Shown here: piece by piece, positions 45,374-58,467 of the stretch
Position numbering within the stretch: the stretch's first letter is position 1
Layout of the letters: each line of letters opens with the position of its first letter
Assembly (NCBI GenBank): GCA_022315425.1
Contig: JAIUPT010000042.1
Span: forward strand, 1,364,001-1,428,000
From: Pseudevernia furfuracea
Taxonomy: Eukaryota; Ascomycota; Lecanoromycetes; Lecanorales; Parmeliaceae
Length of the DNA: 64,000 bases
Reading direction: 5' to 3'
The notes under the pieces: model-generated
Database searches by the model: none
The model's input: only the letters and a program-made list of their open reading frames with translations
What the model was told of the DNA's origin: nothing
Made by a program: the position numbers and the translations under genes

Positions 45374-48300
45374 ATGCTCCTCCATCAGAAAGCCTTGACG
45401 AGAAAAGACGATGCCTTTCCGTGAGTACTATTCCTAGGGTTTCATTTCAAAGTTCTTTGGAAACTGGAGCGTCCTGCGTATCATACGAGTCTGATATCAA
45501 GTAAAATGGATCGCTGATGGTTGCTGTGTCGGCATTTGAAGACGGAGTCGCAAAAAAGCACTTGAAGCCTTATTTTACACAACCGTTGCCATACTCGAGA
45601 TCAACAACGTCAAACCTCACAACGCCAGTCTAGCTTCATTTCTTGAAGCAAATGACATAACACAGTGAGTACACGCAGCATATACGTCAAACAATGCCAC
45701 TCATCGTTTTGCAGGGACCGTTTCTTCGATCCATCGACCCTTCCGCCTACAGAGTCGCTACCAGGATATTTCAATGCGCAACAATCAAATCCAAGCCAAA
45801 GCTTGCCTGAACCCCAAACAAACTGGAAATCTATTTCGCCGGAAAAATCTGGGCTCCCAAAAGATGGTGGGAATATTGCGGCTCGTCCAGGGGAGCTAGG
45901 CCTGGAGCCAGACCTGGTCTCTACGCAATCAAAAGATACAGAGTCATCACGATGGCGTGTGGACGAATCTACATTTGCTGATTCCTCAGTTCAAAGCTCG
46001 ACAGATACAAGGCCGCAGGAAATCACAGTGACGAAGCTGGCAGCTGACGAACCTAGTGTTCGTCCATCTGAAGCTCTGCCCGTGTCGTCCGACGACGCCG
46101 GCTCCTTGGATGCAACAGCAATCAGTAGACTGACCACCGAACAAAGGTCCTCACGTCCTGATATCGTTCATCTACCGTCGAAAGAAGCCCAGGAGGAGCG
46201 TCTGGAGCACCACGATGGACGGAGATCCCGTGATGAAGAGCAGGGGCCAGCATACACAAGCAAAGGTCCACTGAATGCCAATGGCTTTACACCGCCGACT
46301 TCGGGAGAAGATACAGGATCTCACTTAAGATATGATCAAGCGCAGCCTACGGATGATGGCTCTAGGCATGATGCTATCCTCAAGTCGCAGATGGACATCG
46401 CTAGAGCGGAGGCTTTCAGTGGTGCTCCTTCTACACCTGATGAACAGCTACGCTTGGAAGAAGCCCGATCAATGCAGCCCAAGACCCCGGATGAGGGTAC
46501 ATATGGTAGGCAGGACAATGACTTGCAAGGCTCACAGTCGATGCCAGCGCCGTCTAGCCTACCTTCCCAATTCGTGAACGACAATCTCGGTGAAGAAGAC
46601 GCCATACCTGACATGCCAGATGTGAACAATGAGATGAATTTAAGAGACAACGGCGTTTCTCGAGATCTCAGTGAGCATAACGATACTTTATCAAAGCCCT
46701 CATCAGCTCTACGGGATCGCATGTTCTCTGGGATGAATGGAGAGTCACCTAGGGATCTTACCCTTAGCCGACGACCTCCCATGCGAATCGATACTGGAGT
46801 TTCCTCGACGTTCGATTCTTCGAGTTCAATGGCTGGGCCGCGGCCTGCACCCACAAGTACGATAAATGGCCCCACTCCTTCAATTTCTGCAACTAGCAAG
46901 ACTACAACCCCAGCAACGAGTGTCCAGTCGCCGCCGGAGCGGATGACCACAAGAGTGTCTTCTGGAGCACTTCGACATAAATCTGTCTCTGAGATTCTTG
47001 GCGAGACGCCTAAAGCTACCCCTGTTCAGGCTGACAAATCGGCCCTGGACCGAGCATTAATCGAATCTCATAGAGAAGATCATGGCTCTTTGCAGACCCC
47101 GAAATCTGCATCGTCGTTCGTCTCTCCCGATCCTGCGGTCTTCAAGCAGCGGCTTAGTGAATTGAAAGAAAAAGAAAGAAGCAAGCTGTCGACCGTAGTG
47201 TTTGCTAGTCTGAGAAATACTGAAACTACCCAAACTCGGCCAGACGAGAACAAGCCTCCTGTCGAGGACAGGGACTACTTTCTGACATTGTTCGCTGCTC
47301 AGGCTTCGAATTTAATAAGAGCGCAATCTGTCAACACGCTGGTGAAGACGGCCCACAAGACCTTGACTACGTCGGATCACTATACCGACTGTAATGAGCG
47401 ACAAGCTAATACTGTCTTAAAAAGGATCCACGAGCTCCAATTTAACAATCGATGGTCTCTTCGACAAGTGGAGCGATCTGCAGAGCCCAAAAGATTGCTG
47501 ACGCACTGGGACGTATTGCTTGGTCAGATGAAATGGATGAGGACAGACTTCCGCGAAGAAAGAAAATGGAAGCACGCAGCTGCCAAGGACGCTGCATATG
47601 CCTGTGCAACATGGGTCGCCAGTTCCCCAGAAGAACGCAGGTTACTACAGATCAAAGTTCGAGCGGTGCCTGCAAGACCAGCGTCAAGGTCACTTTCAGT
47701 ATCGACACCAGACCTGGTGCACTCGGCGGACGATGGGGCCAGCGAGGTGACGGACGATGACTTCTCCCGTCTGGAAGGTTCTGCGGGAAGTGCCCCTGCA
47801 GCGATCTTCTCTTTGCCCCCTGAAATGTTTGTGTTTGGACTCAGCAAAAGCCCTGTGGCTGAAAAGCTGCTGCTTGAACTTCCACTGTACCAGCCAAATG
47901 CTTTGGCCCAGGATGCTGCATTGCGCGTCACCGATGTTGAGCCTGACTCTGCTTGGAAGAAGCCCATCGTGCCGGTTTCCAAGTACGCGCAAGGTAAGAT
48001 GGTACCTCTGGAGGAAGGCCCACCGCGTAAAAGGAGTCGGTTCGATTACCAGGATTCCCCCAATTCCTACTTCTACTCCTCCGATGTGGCTTCCAAGGAC
48101 TTGGAAAATGCTTTTGGGCCAGAGCAGGAGGACGTGGCTTTGTTCGATCCCGAAAACAAGCACATCAGAGATCGCATACACGCTGGCCATGCCTTCAGAC
48201 CTCCATCAGAACATAACATGCCATCTCAGCAGTTCTTCGAGTCTCGCCAATCGTCTCAGTGGACCCAAGCAGAAGATGACGAGCTTAGAAAATATGTTAA

Positions 48301-49980
48301 AGACTTTGCTTATAATTGGTCGCTGATTTCAAGCAGCTTATCTTCGCCGTCGATGTTTTCGTCAGGCGCTGAAAGACGAACACCCTGGGAGTGCTTCGAG
48401 CGTTGGATTAGCTTGGAAGGCCTTCCTGTAGAGATGGCCAAGATCAACTATTTCCGAACCTACCATCAAAGGTTGCAACTTGCACAGAAGACAGTCGAAG
48501 CTCAGCAGCAAGCGTTACAACAGCAACACGGCAATAACGCAAATCAGATCTCGTTGAGACGTCGGACCACACAGCCTTTCACGGTTGAACGCAGAAAGAA
48601 CGCTAGGCACTTGCACCTCATTGATGCAATGCGGAAGCTGGCCAAGAAGCGCGAAACCGCGATACACAAGCAACAACATGGTATGTCCATTTCCGTACTT
48701 ACAAGCGTGAGTCGCAAAACTTGGATGCTGACTTTCAGGGATAGTCGCTAGTCTCGCTGCAATGCGAAAGGCCACGGAAGCTACGAAGCAGAGGCCCCAA
48801 ATGCACACTCCCCAGGAGTTCAGTCGTATCAAGTATGAAAGTCAACTCCGTATGGCAGAACAAGCTAAAGCTCCCAGGGCCAATGCGATTGCAAATCAAA
48901 AGGTAACCTTTGCACCTCTTTGGGTCTTGCTAAATTTTGCTAAACGTTAAGAAGGCTATGCAAGCGCAAAAGAACAACCAGCAGTCTGCTCAACAGAACA
49001 ACGGAATGCAGCCTGTACGTAATGCAGGGCCAGTGCCAGGAATACTGAATGGAAGCAGTCCCAATATGGCCGCAGCGAATCCGCACGGACAGATACGAGG
49101 CGGCGGAAGCGATTCCTCTAGACCAGTTCCACAGATACCGAGACTGAATGGCCAAACGAATGGCGTTTTACCCATGAACTCACATAGCGTTCCTCACGCT
49201 CCTATGCAGCCGAATATGCAGGTGCAAATGCAACAACGCGCACCACCAATGGCACCTGACCGCATGATTCATGAAGCTTCTCGACTCCGAGAACAGCAAG
49301 CATACGTGCGACAGCAGCAACAACAGCAACATGCTCAATCGAACGGTTTATCCGGCTCTCCGCCTCTGCAACATCCAAATATGCTATCGCAGAACAATTC
49401 CGCCATGCTCGCTTCCCTCCAAGGACGCTCCAGCCCGTCCGTCAACGGCGCACCACCTCCCCTAGGCTCTTCTTCCTCGCCACGAATGACGCAACCTCAA
49501 GCCCTCTCCAGCGGCATGACTCCAGCCGTCAATCAGATATCTTCGCAGGTCAAGGCGCGCCACCCCCAAGCCAGTCCTGAACAGATCACCCGCATGACCA
49601 ATGATCAGCTCTACAAGATGTCCAACGAAGCCCGGCAACAAGCCATGCAAGCAGCAGCGGGCAACTCTAACGCCGCTGCCGTTGTCGCTAATGCAAACAT
49701 CGGTCTTCAAGTACCAAGTTCGATGCAGCAACAAGCGGCTATGATGGCAAACGGGGGCGGTGGTCCGATGTTCAACATCGGAAACTCACAACAATACGCG
49801 CAGCTCATGCGGCAGCAGCAGCAAAGTCAGCAGAGAGGGGCAGGTGCAGGTGCGCAGTCAATGAATAATGCCAGTAGGAGTGCTACGCCCATGGTGCAAA
49901 GGACAGGGAGCGCGCAAGGGGTGCCGAGGCCGAGTCAGAGCCCAAGTTCCCGGCAGGTAGGGCTAGCCGGGGGCCAATAG
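45374..49980 (+). CDS. vid21: Vid21/Eaf1-like scaffold subunit of the NuA4 histone acetyltransferase
   Basis: The platform subunit of the NuA4 complex. Five exons: 45374-45420, 45542-45664, 45715-48680, 48739-48902 and 48952-49980; introns 121, 50, 58 and 49 bp; 1,442 residues. The small 5' exons, needed for FPRSRKKALEALFY and NDITQDRFFDPSTLP, match the usual N-terminal pattern of Eaf1 proteins. A long low-complexity acidic region follows. An HSA domain lies near 640-710 (LLTHWDVLLGQMKWMRTDF, REERKWK), and a Myb/SANT domain near 903-965 (SQWTQAEDDELRKYVKDFAY and WECFERWISLEG). The C-terminal third is Gln-rich with poly-Gln runs. The start ATG at 45374 is the only one that keeps the frame through both 5' introns. 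Confidence 0.93.
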
Positions 49981-51124
49981 GAGAGTAGTTCAATTGAGTG
50001 ATTTTGTATATACCTTATCTTTCTCAGGCGTGCTTGCGCAGGCAGATACCACCAAATGTGCGTACAGGAGGGATAGTTACGGAGGGCAGTGACTTGTAAA
50101 TAGGTGTGGGTATGCTATCTCATTGAGGTCTCGATGAATGAAGCAGACTCGATTATTTTGATGATTTGATCTTGACTGATGATCCCTTGTGTGCAAGCCA
50201 GGTGTGGAACGTGTGAGGAATTGGGGAGTTGCAACCTCGAAGCCAAAGCTTCTCGAGTCTCTCGCAACTATTGAGACGCTGCCACTGCGTCCTGCTCTCT
50301 TCCCCCGTCCACGTCAGTGACGGCATGGGTATTTCTCCGGCGATGCGGATTTCCTAAACGTGCCTGCGTAGGGTTATCGGATCGGATCGGATCGGATCCA
50401 GACAGGGTTTTCTCTCAAGATGTTTTCTGGTCCTTATTGGTTGGTTGTATGTGGATGGATTGGATCCCATGTGTTGCCGTGGGTGTTTTGTGGGATCCCA
50501 CAGGAGGTTGTTCCTGATCTTTCTCACCACAACGTACAGATTGGATGGAATGGAATGGATGAACCGGTTTTTGAACCAACCATTTTGGTCAATTCGAGTT
50601 CGGTTGGTCTTGAGCTTCTTTTGTCCGCGACCGTTTTAATTTCCACCTGGTTGAATTTGTGACTGATGGGTTTTCCAGTTCAATGAGAGAGGTTGAACCT
50701 TTGGTCGTGATTAAGTGGTTGGAGCATAAGTCACGCATGGATGATTGGGGGGGGGTCTGATCGGATATCTTTCTCCAGAATCAGATCATGGCAAATAAAG
50801 AAACACATCGTCATAGGATATTCGACTTGATAGAGCTCGCTTTTAGGGGGTGGGGTCTCCGAAAATGAAAGGATTAGAGCAGAAAAGAGGTCAAACCGAG
50901 AAGATTTCAAGCAATCTATAAACCAGAAAGGGGGTGATCCCCCCCAGTCCAGTTGTCTCTATGCCTGACTTCTGCTCCTTTCTCTCACAACCGTTAAGCG
51001 AGTCATTTTCTGCACGAATTCATGGAAAGTCACGAGGAATTAGCGGTAGCAAAAAAGAGGCAAGGAAAATGTCTCCCAGATATTGTTCAGTATTGACGCC
51101 ATGTTAAGCACTGAACGGCCATCG
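49981..51124. other. 1.1 kb convergent intergenic region with short (ATCGG)n repeat
   Basis: Between the 3' ends of Vid21 and Pre1. It contains four copies of ATCGG at 50376-50395 and a G/C-run-rich part near 50,740-50,950. No gene is supported. Confidence 0.4.
50376..50398. repeat. (ATCGG)4 short tandem repeat
   Basis: Four perfect copies of ATCGG followed by ATCC. Confidence 0.9.
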
Positions 51125-51967
51125 CTATGCAGGTAAAACTTCCTTGCTCATATCGTAGTCAATCTCCCTGATACCGTCTTTATCTATGACCTTGACCAAC
51201 ATCTGGACATAGAATTAGCCCATTCTAGGGAGCTTTGAGCGAAACTTACCCCTTTGAAATCTATGGGCAATCTGCGCTTCAGCTCGTCCGTGCACATCTT
51301 CAGTAATTTGAGCCCCTGCTCGAAATCGATGTCTGGATGATGGTGCTTGTCGAGTATTGATAAACAATAGTATCTAGGCCTTCAGTCAGCAAAATGATTT
51401 TCATGGCCTTGGCCTATCCAGATGGGCAAGTCAAGGACGGGGAAACAACGTACTGGGCATAGCCATGAGCTGCATATGGGAGAGGGGCCAGCGACGCCAA
51501 GTAGTCAAGCCAGTAGAGGTGCGGTTCTTTCGTGATGGGGTCCATTCCTCCAAGAAGTAAGTTCACTGTGTATGGTTTCCTTGACCTCAAGCTTTTCGCC
51601 AGCTCTCCACGGACAAAGTTTGCAACGGCTGAAGGTCCCAAATCGGTATCATTTCGCATCGAGTAGAGCTGGATGTTGGCCTGTATGTATTCTGCAAATT
51701 GCACTACCCGCCGCGGATTAGCCATCGGTTTCAGGAGCGTAACTCGATAGCACTTTACCTGTGTCCCCTGCCTCTCCTGAGAAGGCCATCAGCGTGTGTT
51801 TGTTGAGCTGCTTCGTCTTGTCATCAGAAGCTTTGAGGATCGTTGCTCCTCTCATTGCAGCCTTTGACGCCGCAACGATGGTGTAATCCTTGCCAGTAAA
51901 ACCCAGTAACACTTCCCTAGTGACCTGTCAACCACTGTAGTACAGGTTTTTTCATGCGAACTTACAT
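51125..51967 (-). CDS. pre1: 20S proteasome subunit beta-4 (Pre1/PSMB2-like), start codon split by an intron
   Basis: A non-catalytic beta subunit of the 20S proteasome core. Five exons: 51967-51966 (only A and T of the start codon), 51916-51759, 51703-51454, 51373-51250 and 51202-51125; introns 49, 55, 80 and 47 bp; 203 residues. The first splice rebuilds ATG and gives MEVLLGFTGKDY. Family blocks are SKAAMRGATILKASDDKTKQ, MAFSGEAGDTVQFAEYIQAN, FVRGELAKSLRSRKPY, YAAHGYAQYYCLSILDKHHH and RRLPIDFKG. There is no propeptide or N-terminal catalytic Thr, as expected for beta-4. If the first intron were not used, no good ATG precedes the conserved sequence. Confidence 0.93.
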
Positions 51968-53502
51968 CTTGATGCGTAGTTCCCGGTGGATGAAGGTAAG
52001 GTTGAGAGGTGCAAGTAGCTACAGGTCCTCTGGTCTACGCGTGAGCTAGGTAGGGATTGGGAAGGAAGGTCTAGCGAGAGTGCCAAGAAGACGGAAATTT
52101 GCCCCAATCTCCCCCCCGATCGGGTATTGCGTGAGCGCCGCCCTACGCAACCTAGGTAATCTCCTAATTATCACGTGAAGGAGGCTCGGGAGGGGGATCC
52201 TGGGTAACTGCGCCCCTCAAGTAGGTGAGCTGCTGCCTGATTCTGCCATTATTTAAAAACCATTACATTACTTTTTTACAAGCGGTGATGCGAGAGAAGA
52301 GATCGAATATCCTGAGAAAGTATGCCATACATAGAACCCTCTGCGAAAGCCCCTGTGGATGTGGCCGCTTCGTAATATTTTTCCCAGTCCTCAGCCGTAC
52401 ACTCCTCATAGCAATGTGGGTGTGTACATCTACCTCTTTCGAATCAAGGTAGAGCCGAAGAGACTTCAGACCCCGACGCTGACCTGAAAGATGTCTTTTG
52501 ACGTTGTTGTGCGTACGTCAAATACGGGAGAACCCAGTTGGCTGGATCGGTAATGTCGCTTCCAGTGACGGCCTCGTCATTCAATTTTTGGTCTTCGAAA
52601 AAACTCATCCACCTACGCTGTCAAAGGTACTGCCCGAGGACGTCTAGGGTATCACATAAAGTCCCGTGTATTGAGGTCTATAGACGTCGTGCTTTGCGGT
52701 CCTGGTCACTCTCTGGTCAAGTTTCTTGACGTCGGAATCTATGAATTCCAGTTGTCCGCATATACAACGAGATTGGCACTCCCTTTTCGACCAGTATGAA
52801 TGACCTCGGGATGTTTGAGGGCGTTCTGAGGCCATGCGGTGAAGGGGTTTTCTATTGATATATACTCTAGGGGTATCAGAATTAGGGAGTTGATACAAGA
52901 CTTCATGCTTCACAGTAAATTTCCTTAAATAATCGCATACGGCGGAGATATCTTGGTATGAATGTCATTCCGGCTTTTTATATGATACCTGCCCAAATGT
53001 TCCAATTGGCCAGAACGGTGTTTTCGCGCGGTCGACTACAGGAAACCTTGAGGAGGATTACGATAATAGGTACAGAGGGAAGCGTTGGGCCGGCCTTTCT
53101 GGCTCGCCTTTTAATCAGACCATTGCTACAAGCTTCTCTACCCCATACCACGTTCGTGTTCGCCTTTCCTCTCTATCCCGTTCATCATCTATGGGTTGCA
53201 ATGTCGAAAGGTGTAAAAATGAGGCAGTTGTGTACCCGCTACTGACATTGCCATAATCCAACTGTTAGCACCAGGACGTCATTCGTGGCTGTGAATATTT
53301 TCTTCCCCAAATTAAATGGCAGTAACAGACACCGCTCTGGACAAGACACGGTCCCACTTACCATAGCGCTTGAGATTCGAGTAGAAGGTTAAAGTTGAGT
53401 AGGGTATGAAGATGGCGAGAAGACCTTGCAGGCCCCTCCAAGTGCGCTCCTCTTGAAACGCAGCAAATATTGAGTCGGTGCTAGAGACCCATGAGATAAG
53501 AC
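51968..53502. other. 1.5 kb intergenic region
   Basis: Between the Pre1 start and the surface-protein stop. Short open frames occur (for example on plus at 52,958-53,245), but none has recognisable character. The Pre1 promoter must lie at its left end. Confidence 0.4.
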
Positions 53503-55939
53503 CTACGCTAATGCTGAATATAATGATAATGCAACAGCAGCACCGAGGACTACACTCGACAATCTTCGCTTTTCCATTGTACCGCCTGTAAACGTAATTA
53601 CGCCTGTATTTGCTGGACCACTGCCACCAAAACCACTCATTATTAGACCTCCAATACTCACGGCTTCCGTACTGGTGCCAACCACAACATCTGTACCGCC
53701 AGACGCGTAAGAGATAGGCGTGCCGGAAATAGTGATAACGTGACCAGGGGCAAGAGTATGCCCATCTATGATGAAAGCAGAAGATGCATCTGCGGTATAA
53801 GTTTCTTCATCGAACATGATCATTTTAGCTGTGGGGGTGACTTCAGCGTAAGAAAATAGCTGGGTGCTGGTGCCAATGATGACGCCGGATCCGGCTGCAG
53901 CATAAGAGATGGGTGTGCCTGACAAGGTAATGATGTTGTCGCGCATAAGCGTCTGACCATCAATAATGATTTGTGAGGATGAATCTGCTGTATATGTGCT
54001 TCCGTCGAACGTGAATATTGCTGCAACTACAGGAGGCGTGATTGTAGCGTAGGATAGTGGTTCAGTACTGGTACCAATTACGACCTCACCGCCATCGAAA
54101 GGATAAGAGATTGGTGTTCCGTGCACTTCAATGTTGGCACCAGGCGGTAAGGTCTGGCCTTCAATCACAAAGCCGAAGGTACCAGCTGTGTACGTAGAGC
54201 CCGCAAACTTCAAGACTGGAGAAATGATAGGTATATCATTTGCAGGATCTTGTATGATCGAAACAGTCTTAGTGCCTATGACCGCTGCAGTCGCGCCGGA
54301 AGCAACACTGATTTGTGTCCCTGATACTGTTATGGCTGGGCCCGCTGGTGTTACCGTCTGTCCAGCAATAACAAACCGCGAGGAAGCATCCATCGTATAT
54401 AATATTCCTGCAAACGATAAGATACTCGGCTGTAGCGAGATTGCAGGTGCGTTCACGACAGGAATACTAGGTATAGTAATCCTGTTGCTTATAATTGTAG
54501 TCGCTGAAGCTGCGAGAGAGTAGGCCATGCCATTTGTGGTTACCGCTGGACCACCTGGACTGATAGTGCCAATTCCCGGAAAGTTGTATTGCGAAGCTTC
54601 ATTGGGCTGCACGTTAGTCCCATCATAAAATATCGCAGGAGCAGCCATATTTTTTGCTGTTGGTACTGCCTGTAGAATATTGGAGGTTTGACTAGGATCG
54701 CCGGATCCATGAATACTGTTGACGGGACCAGAGCCTTGATCGCCGGGATGTTCACTGCCAACCCCTTGCCGAGATGATTGAGTTTTCGTAGGCAGATTGC
54801 CTTCTTGTGGGATTGCTTTGTCTGCAGGGTCGGTGTTGGAAGCGCCTTGATTGGGAGGGTCTTGAACGGGAGAACCCTGATTAGGAGATTCTTGACCAGA
54901 GGATCCTTGGTTGGTCCCTTGGGGTAGTGTCGTCGTCTGAGGTGCGACGGATGGTCGTATTGTACTGCCAGGTGCGGGGGGGTTTGTAGGGTATGGTCCA
55001 GTCTCTTTGATTGTGAGTTTTGCTGTTGTTGTGAGCGCCATGGCCGCAATCTGTAGGGCTGGCGGACCAATCCCAAACGTAAGATAGCTGCATGACTTGA
55101 AATCGGGTACATAGCTCAATAAAGAGGTATCTGATGCGAGAAATGCAGAAAATAGTTTGGTATCGAGGTCGAAAAATCCAAAGTCACCAGGCGCAGCGGT
55201 TGCTGGAAGGAGCGAGTAATATGTTGATGTCAAATTAAATGTGATTACGCCGACACCATCGGGTAGAGCGTCGGGGCCTCCGACAACAATAAGAGACGAG
55301 AGGAAATGCGGTGGATTCAGAGGGCAACCAGCAGACGGCAAATTAGTGAAAATGGAGAGTCCTGCAACGGCAAAATATGGTGTGGGGTAGGCGAAATTCG
55401 TCACTCCACCTAGGGTTGCTCCATTGGTACCGTTGGCAAGCACAAACGGAGCGAAATTTCCATAATTTCCAACACCTTCGGAAAAGCCTAGTTCAATCTG
55501 GTTCACTTGACTCGCAATGCTGGCACTCAAGGAGGTAGTGTTGCCGTAGATTGTAGTGCTACTAGTAATGGTGGTGTTGCTATACTCCAACAAGAACTCC
55601 GAAACCGTATCCGAGGGCAGTTTGATCGTTGCGTTATTCCAGAAAACCCGAGATGCAAATTGACCTTGGCCTCCAAGGTCGAATGCGGCCACTACGCACG
55701 GTAGACAGCTCGTCACTCCAGTATCTGTTGGAACAAGAGGCGAAGTGATAGGCGCGGAGTTATTTCCTATAGCTGTGGGCTTTATGACAGGGGTCGAGCC
55801 ATTGATAGCATCTTAAGCCCATGAGAAGAATTAGCTACAAAAGCGCTTCAAATATGTAGGCAGTCTTACCCAACGTTGCTTGTGCAGAGATAGATATATG
55901 CAGCAGAAGAGAGAAGGTAGTTTGACGTGAGAGAAACAT
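53503..55939 (-). CDS. Secreted, probably GPI-anchored, repeat-containing surface protein
   Basis: Two exons, 55939-55870 and 55811-53503, with a 58 bp phase-1 intron; 792 residues. Exon 1 encodes the signal peptide (MFLSRQTTFSLLLHISISAQ) and ends in the same phase and after the same 23 codons plus one base as exon 1 of the surface-protein gene at 36.3 kb. A beta-rich N-terminal domain with many NxT/NxS sites follows (about 30-260), then a Gln/Pro/Ser linker with NQGSSGQESPNQGS-type repeats, and four repeats of about 65 residues with the pattern STYTAD...FIIDGQTLxPG...ITxSGTPISYA...VVIGTST. The C-terminus ends with a hydrophobic tail (SSVVLGAAVALSLYSALA) suited to GPI attachment. A cell-wall or adhesion role is inferred. 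Confidence 0.85.
53650..54447 (-). repeat. Four coding repeats of about 65 residues in the surface protein
   Basis: The units share TYTAD, IIDGQTL, ISGTPISYA and VVIGTST blocks in fixed order. The first copy (FAGILYTMDASS...) is the most divergent. Confidence 0.88.
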
Positions 55940-56678
55940 TCTAGTGGCAACAAGGATTCACAAGGAAGTGGTTGGAGTTGCGAGAAGAAGTCGGCCAAAA
56001 GTCAGACTTAATCAATACCATAGCGACGCATATAATACGGAGATTGCTCTCTATGTATAGTATTCTACCGCTTCCAGAAGCAGGATGCGCAGCCAATGCT
56101 GAAGTTACGGATTCCCTCGGAGTGGTAGGTGCTAATGCAGTCATCATGCAAGCCTTGAAGGTACATGGTTCTGAATCCCTAGGGAAATTGAAAGCCGTAG
56201 GATAGAGAACCCCTTACGATAATAAGAACCGTAAGGCAAAAGAAAGCCGTAGAGAAGAGGAAATCGTAGGGTGATTAAAAGCTATAGGGTTATAGGGCAT
56301 AAGGAAACTGCAGGGTAGAAAGATTGAGATTCCTGCGGCCTGTTATGTTAGTTATCACTAAGGGAGCGCGCGCAGCATCGAAAATTGATCTGTTGACAAA
56401 CGTCCTCGACCACCACGGTCTTGAGCTAGACTCGTTGCTCGCGTTTGCGGTGAGTGGATGGATAAAAAGTGAGCGTGCTCAGGCCGGGATGCTGATCATC
56501 ACCCAACTCGCACCCTAAAAGCGGCATCCGTACATCCTCGGCTGAGCACCACAATGAACATGCCAAGATTTCGCTGCACCAAAAAGTTCTCGGACCTTGA
56601 TCCGCAGGGTCACATACAACACTGTGGGGACACTCCCACCTTCGAGCTCTCGTAACACTTGAGAAGCCGGTGGGCGCC
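55940..56678. other. Divergent intergenic region between surface protein and Rrp9
   Basis: 739 bp. Near 56,200-56,310 there is a patch of loosely repeated cgtaag/gtaggg-type words. No gene is recognised. Confidence 0.35.
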
Positions 56679-58467
56679 ATGTCTTCCTTCTTCACTACCC
56701 CAGCGTCCCAACGAAAACGCAAGCGAGACGACGCCAATGTGGCTCCCTCGACAAAAAGAAGAAATACAACTAAGACCGGTGCAAAGCCTACGAGTAAAGG
56801 ACCTGCTAAAGCTCGACGAGACGAATCTATATCAAGCAGCGGTTCAGAGGACGAGGTGATTCGTAGAAGAGTCATTGATGCAGAAACACTCTCGGAGAGC
56901 GAGTCAGAAGAGGACGATGAGACGGGGGCGGAAAGACGCCTGCGATTAGCGGAACAATATCTAGAGAACATAAAAGGGGAAGTTGACGAGGTCGGTTTTG
57001 ATGCGGAAGAAATTGACAAAGATCTTATTGCCGAACGATTACAAGAAGACGTGGTATGTAGGCTGTCTAGTTGCATATTACTCTTCCCGGAGACTAATCT
57101 CTCTCCAGGCCGAAACCAAAGGTCGCCTTTACCGTCACATAGCCTCTACGCTCGATTTTCCCTTGGCGACAGAGACTTCGTTTCGCACACCATGCTTGAG
57201 CACAACCTCCATAGCTACCTGTGCTCCCTTCGCATACACTGTTCACAAGGACCTCACCCTCATAAAATGGGAGCTCCCGACCCCGCCCCCTCCTCTGCTC
57301 CCGAATCAAAAGCCCCCCAAGAAGCCTCCACGCCCGGTCAGCCGTCGGCCAATCAAGCTCATGACCATCAGAGGGGACAGGAGCAAGACCGGCGATCCAA
57401 ACTACCAACACCACACAGCCCCAATACTTTGTGTTGCGGCTTCGGATACTGGCAAATTTGTTGCTACTGGGGGGGCAGATAAACGGCTTATCATCTGGTC
57501 CGCTGACAAGCTCAAACCGCTGCGAGTTTTTACGCAGCACCGTGATGCTGTCACATCTTTGGCATTTCGAAGAGGCACAAACCAGTTATATTCCAGTAGT
57601 GCCGATCGCACCGTCAAGATATGGGACGAATTATCTTACATAGAGACGCTATTCGGACATCAAGATGAAGTGGTCGACGTGGCAAGTCTGGCGCTCGAGC
57701 GGTGCATAAGCGTCGGGGCTCGAGATCGCACAGCTCGCCTGTGGAAAGTTGTAGAACAGACACAGTTGGTCTTCCGTGGCGGTGGCAGTTCGGAGAAGCG
57801 TCGACCACGACTTAAAGATGGAGAGGTTGCTAGGCCGAAAAGCTATGGCGAAGGATCCATTGACAGGGTGGCCCTTATCGATGAAGAGTCATTCGTCACT
57901 GGGAGTGACAACGGCTCGATATCCCTTTGGACACTGCACAAGAAGAAACCAATATTCACCATCCCACTAGCACATGGACTCGATCCACCAATGAAGCCGG
58001 AAGAGGCATCTGCAGAAGCCGAGCCGGCTGCTAGGGTCCCTGAGAGACAGCCGAGATGGATCACGGCGCTGGCGACGGTCCCTTATTCTGACCTGGTTTT
58101 GAGTGGCAGCTGGGATGGTCAGGTGAGGATCTGGCGAGTAAGTGGAGATAAAAAAAAGCTGGAGTCGATGGGGGTTGTTGGAAAGGTTCAAGGTGATGAT
58201 GAAGATGAAGAGACGGCGGGTGTGGAGGCACATGGTGGTCAGGAGGAGAGAATCGTGCGGGGCATCGTTAATGACCTCTCTGTTTTTGAGAGAGGAGATA
58301 GAGGAAAAGATGGACTATGCATCGTCGCTGCACTGGGAACGGAGCATCGACTGGGAAGATGGAAAAAGGTCTACGGCTCAAACAGAGCCATTGTTTTCGA
58401 GGTGCCCAAGATAACTAGAGAGGCAGAGGCAGAGGAAGGTCGAAATGCGGAGAGTGTGCAAAAATAA
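56679..58467 (+). CDS. rrp9: Rrp9/U3-55K-like WD40 protein, U3 snoRNP subunit
   Basis: A nucleolar WD-repeat protein that binds U3 snoRNA box B/C and acts in 18S rRNA processing. Two exons, 56679-57053 and 57109-58467, with a 55 bp intron; 577 residues. The N-terminus is basic (SQRKRKRDD), followed by an acidic/serine region and RRLRLAEQYLENIKGEVDE, which is characteristic of Rrp9. The propeller includes FVATGGADKRLIIWSADKLK, HRDAVTSLAFRRGTNQLYS, SADRTVKIW, CISVGARDRTARLWKVVEQT, FVTGSDNGSISLW and LVLSGSWDGQVRIW. The Rrp9 tail features LGTEHRLGRWKK. The ATG at 56679 gives MSSFFTTP, a common start in the family. Confidence 0.93.

Noticed and set aside
46336..46950. Minus-strand frame of 204 codons inside Vid21
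   Set aside because: Antisense shadow of the low-complexity region of the Vid21 exon; no independent motif.
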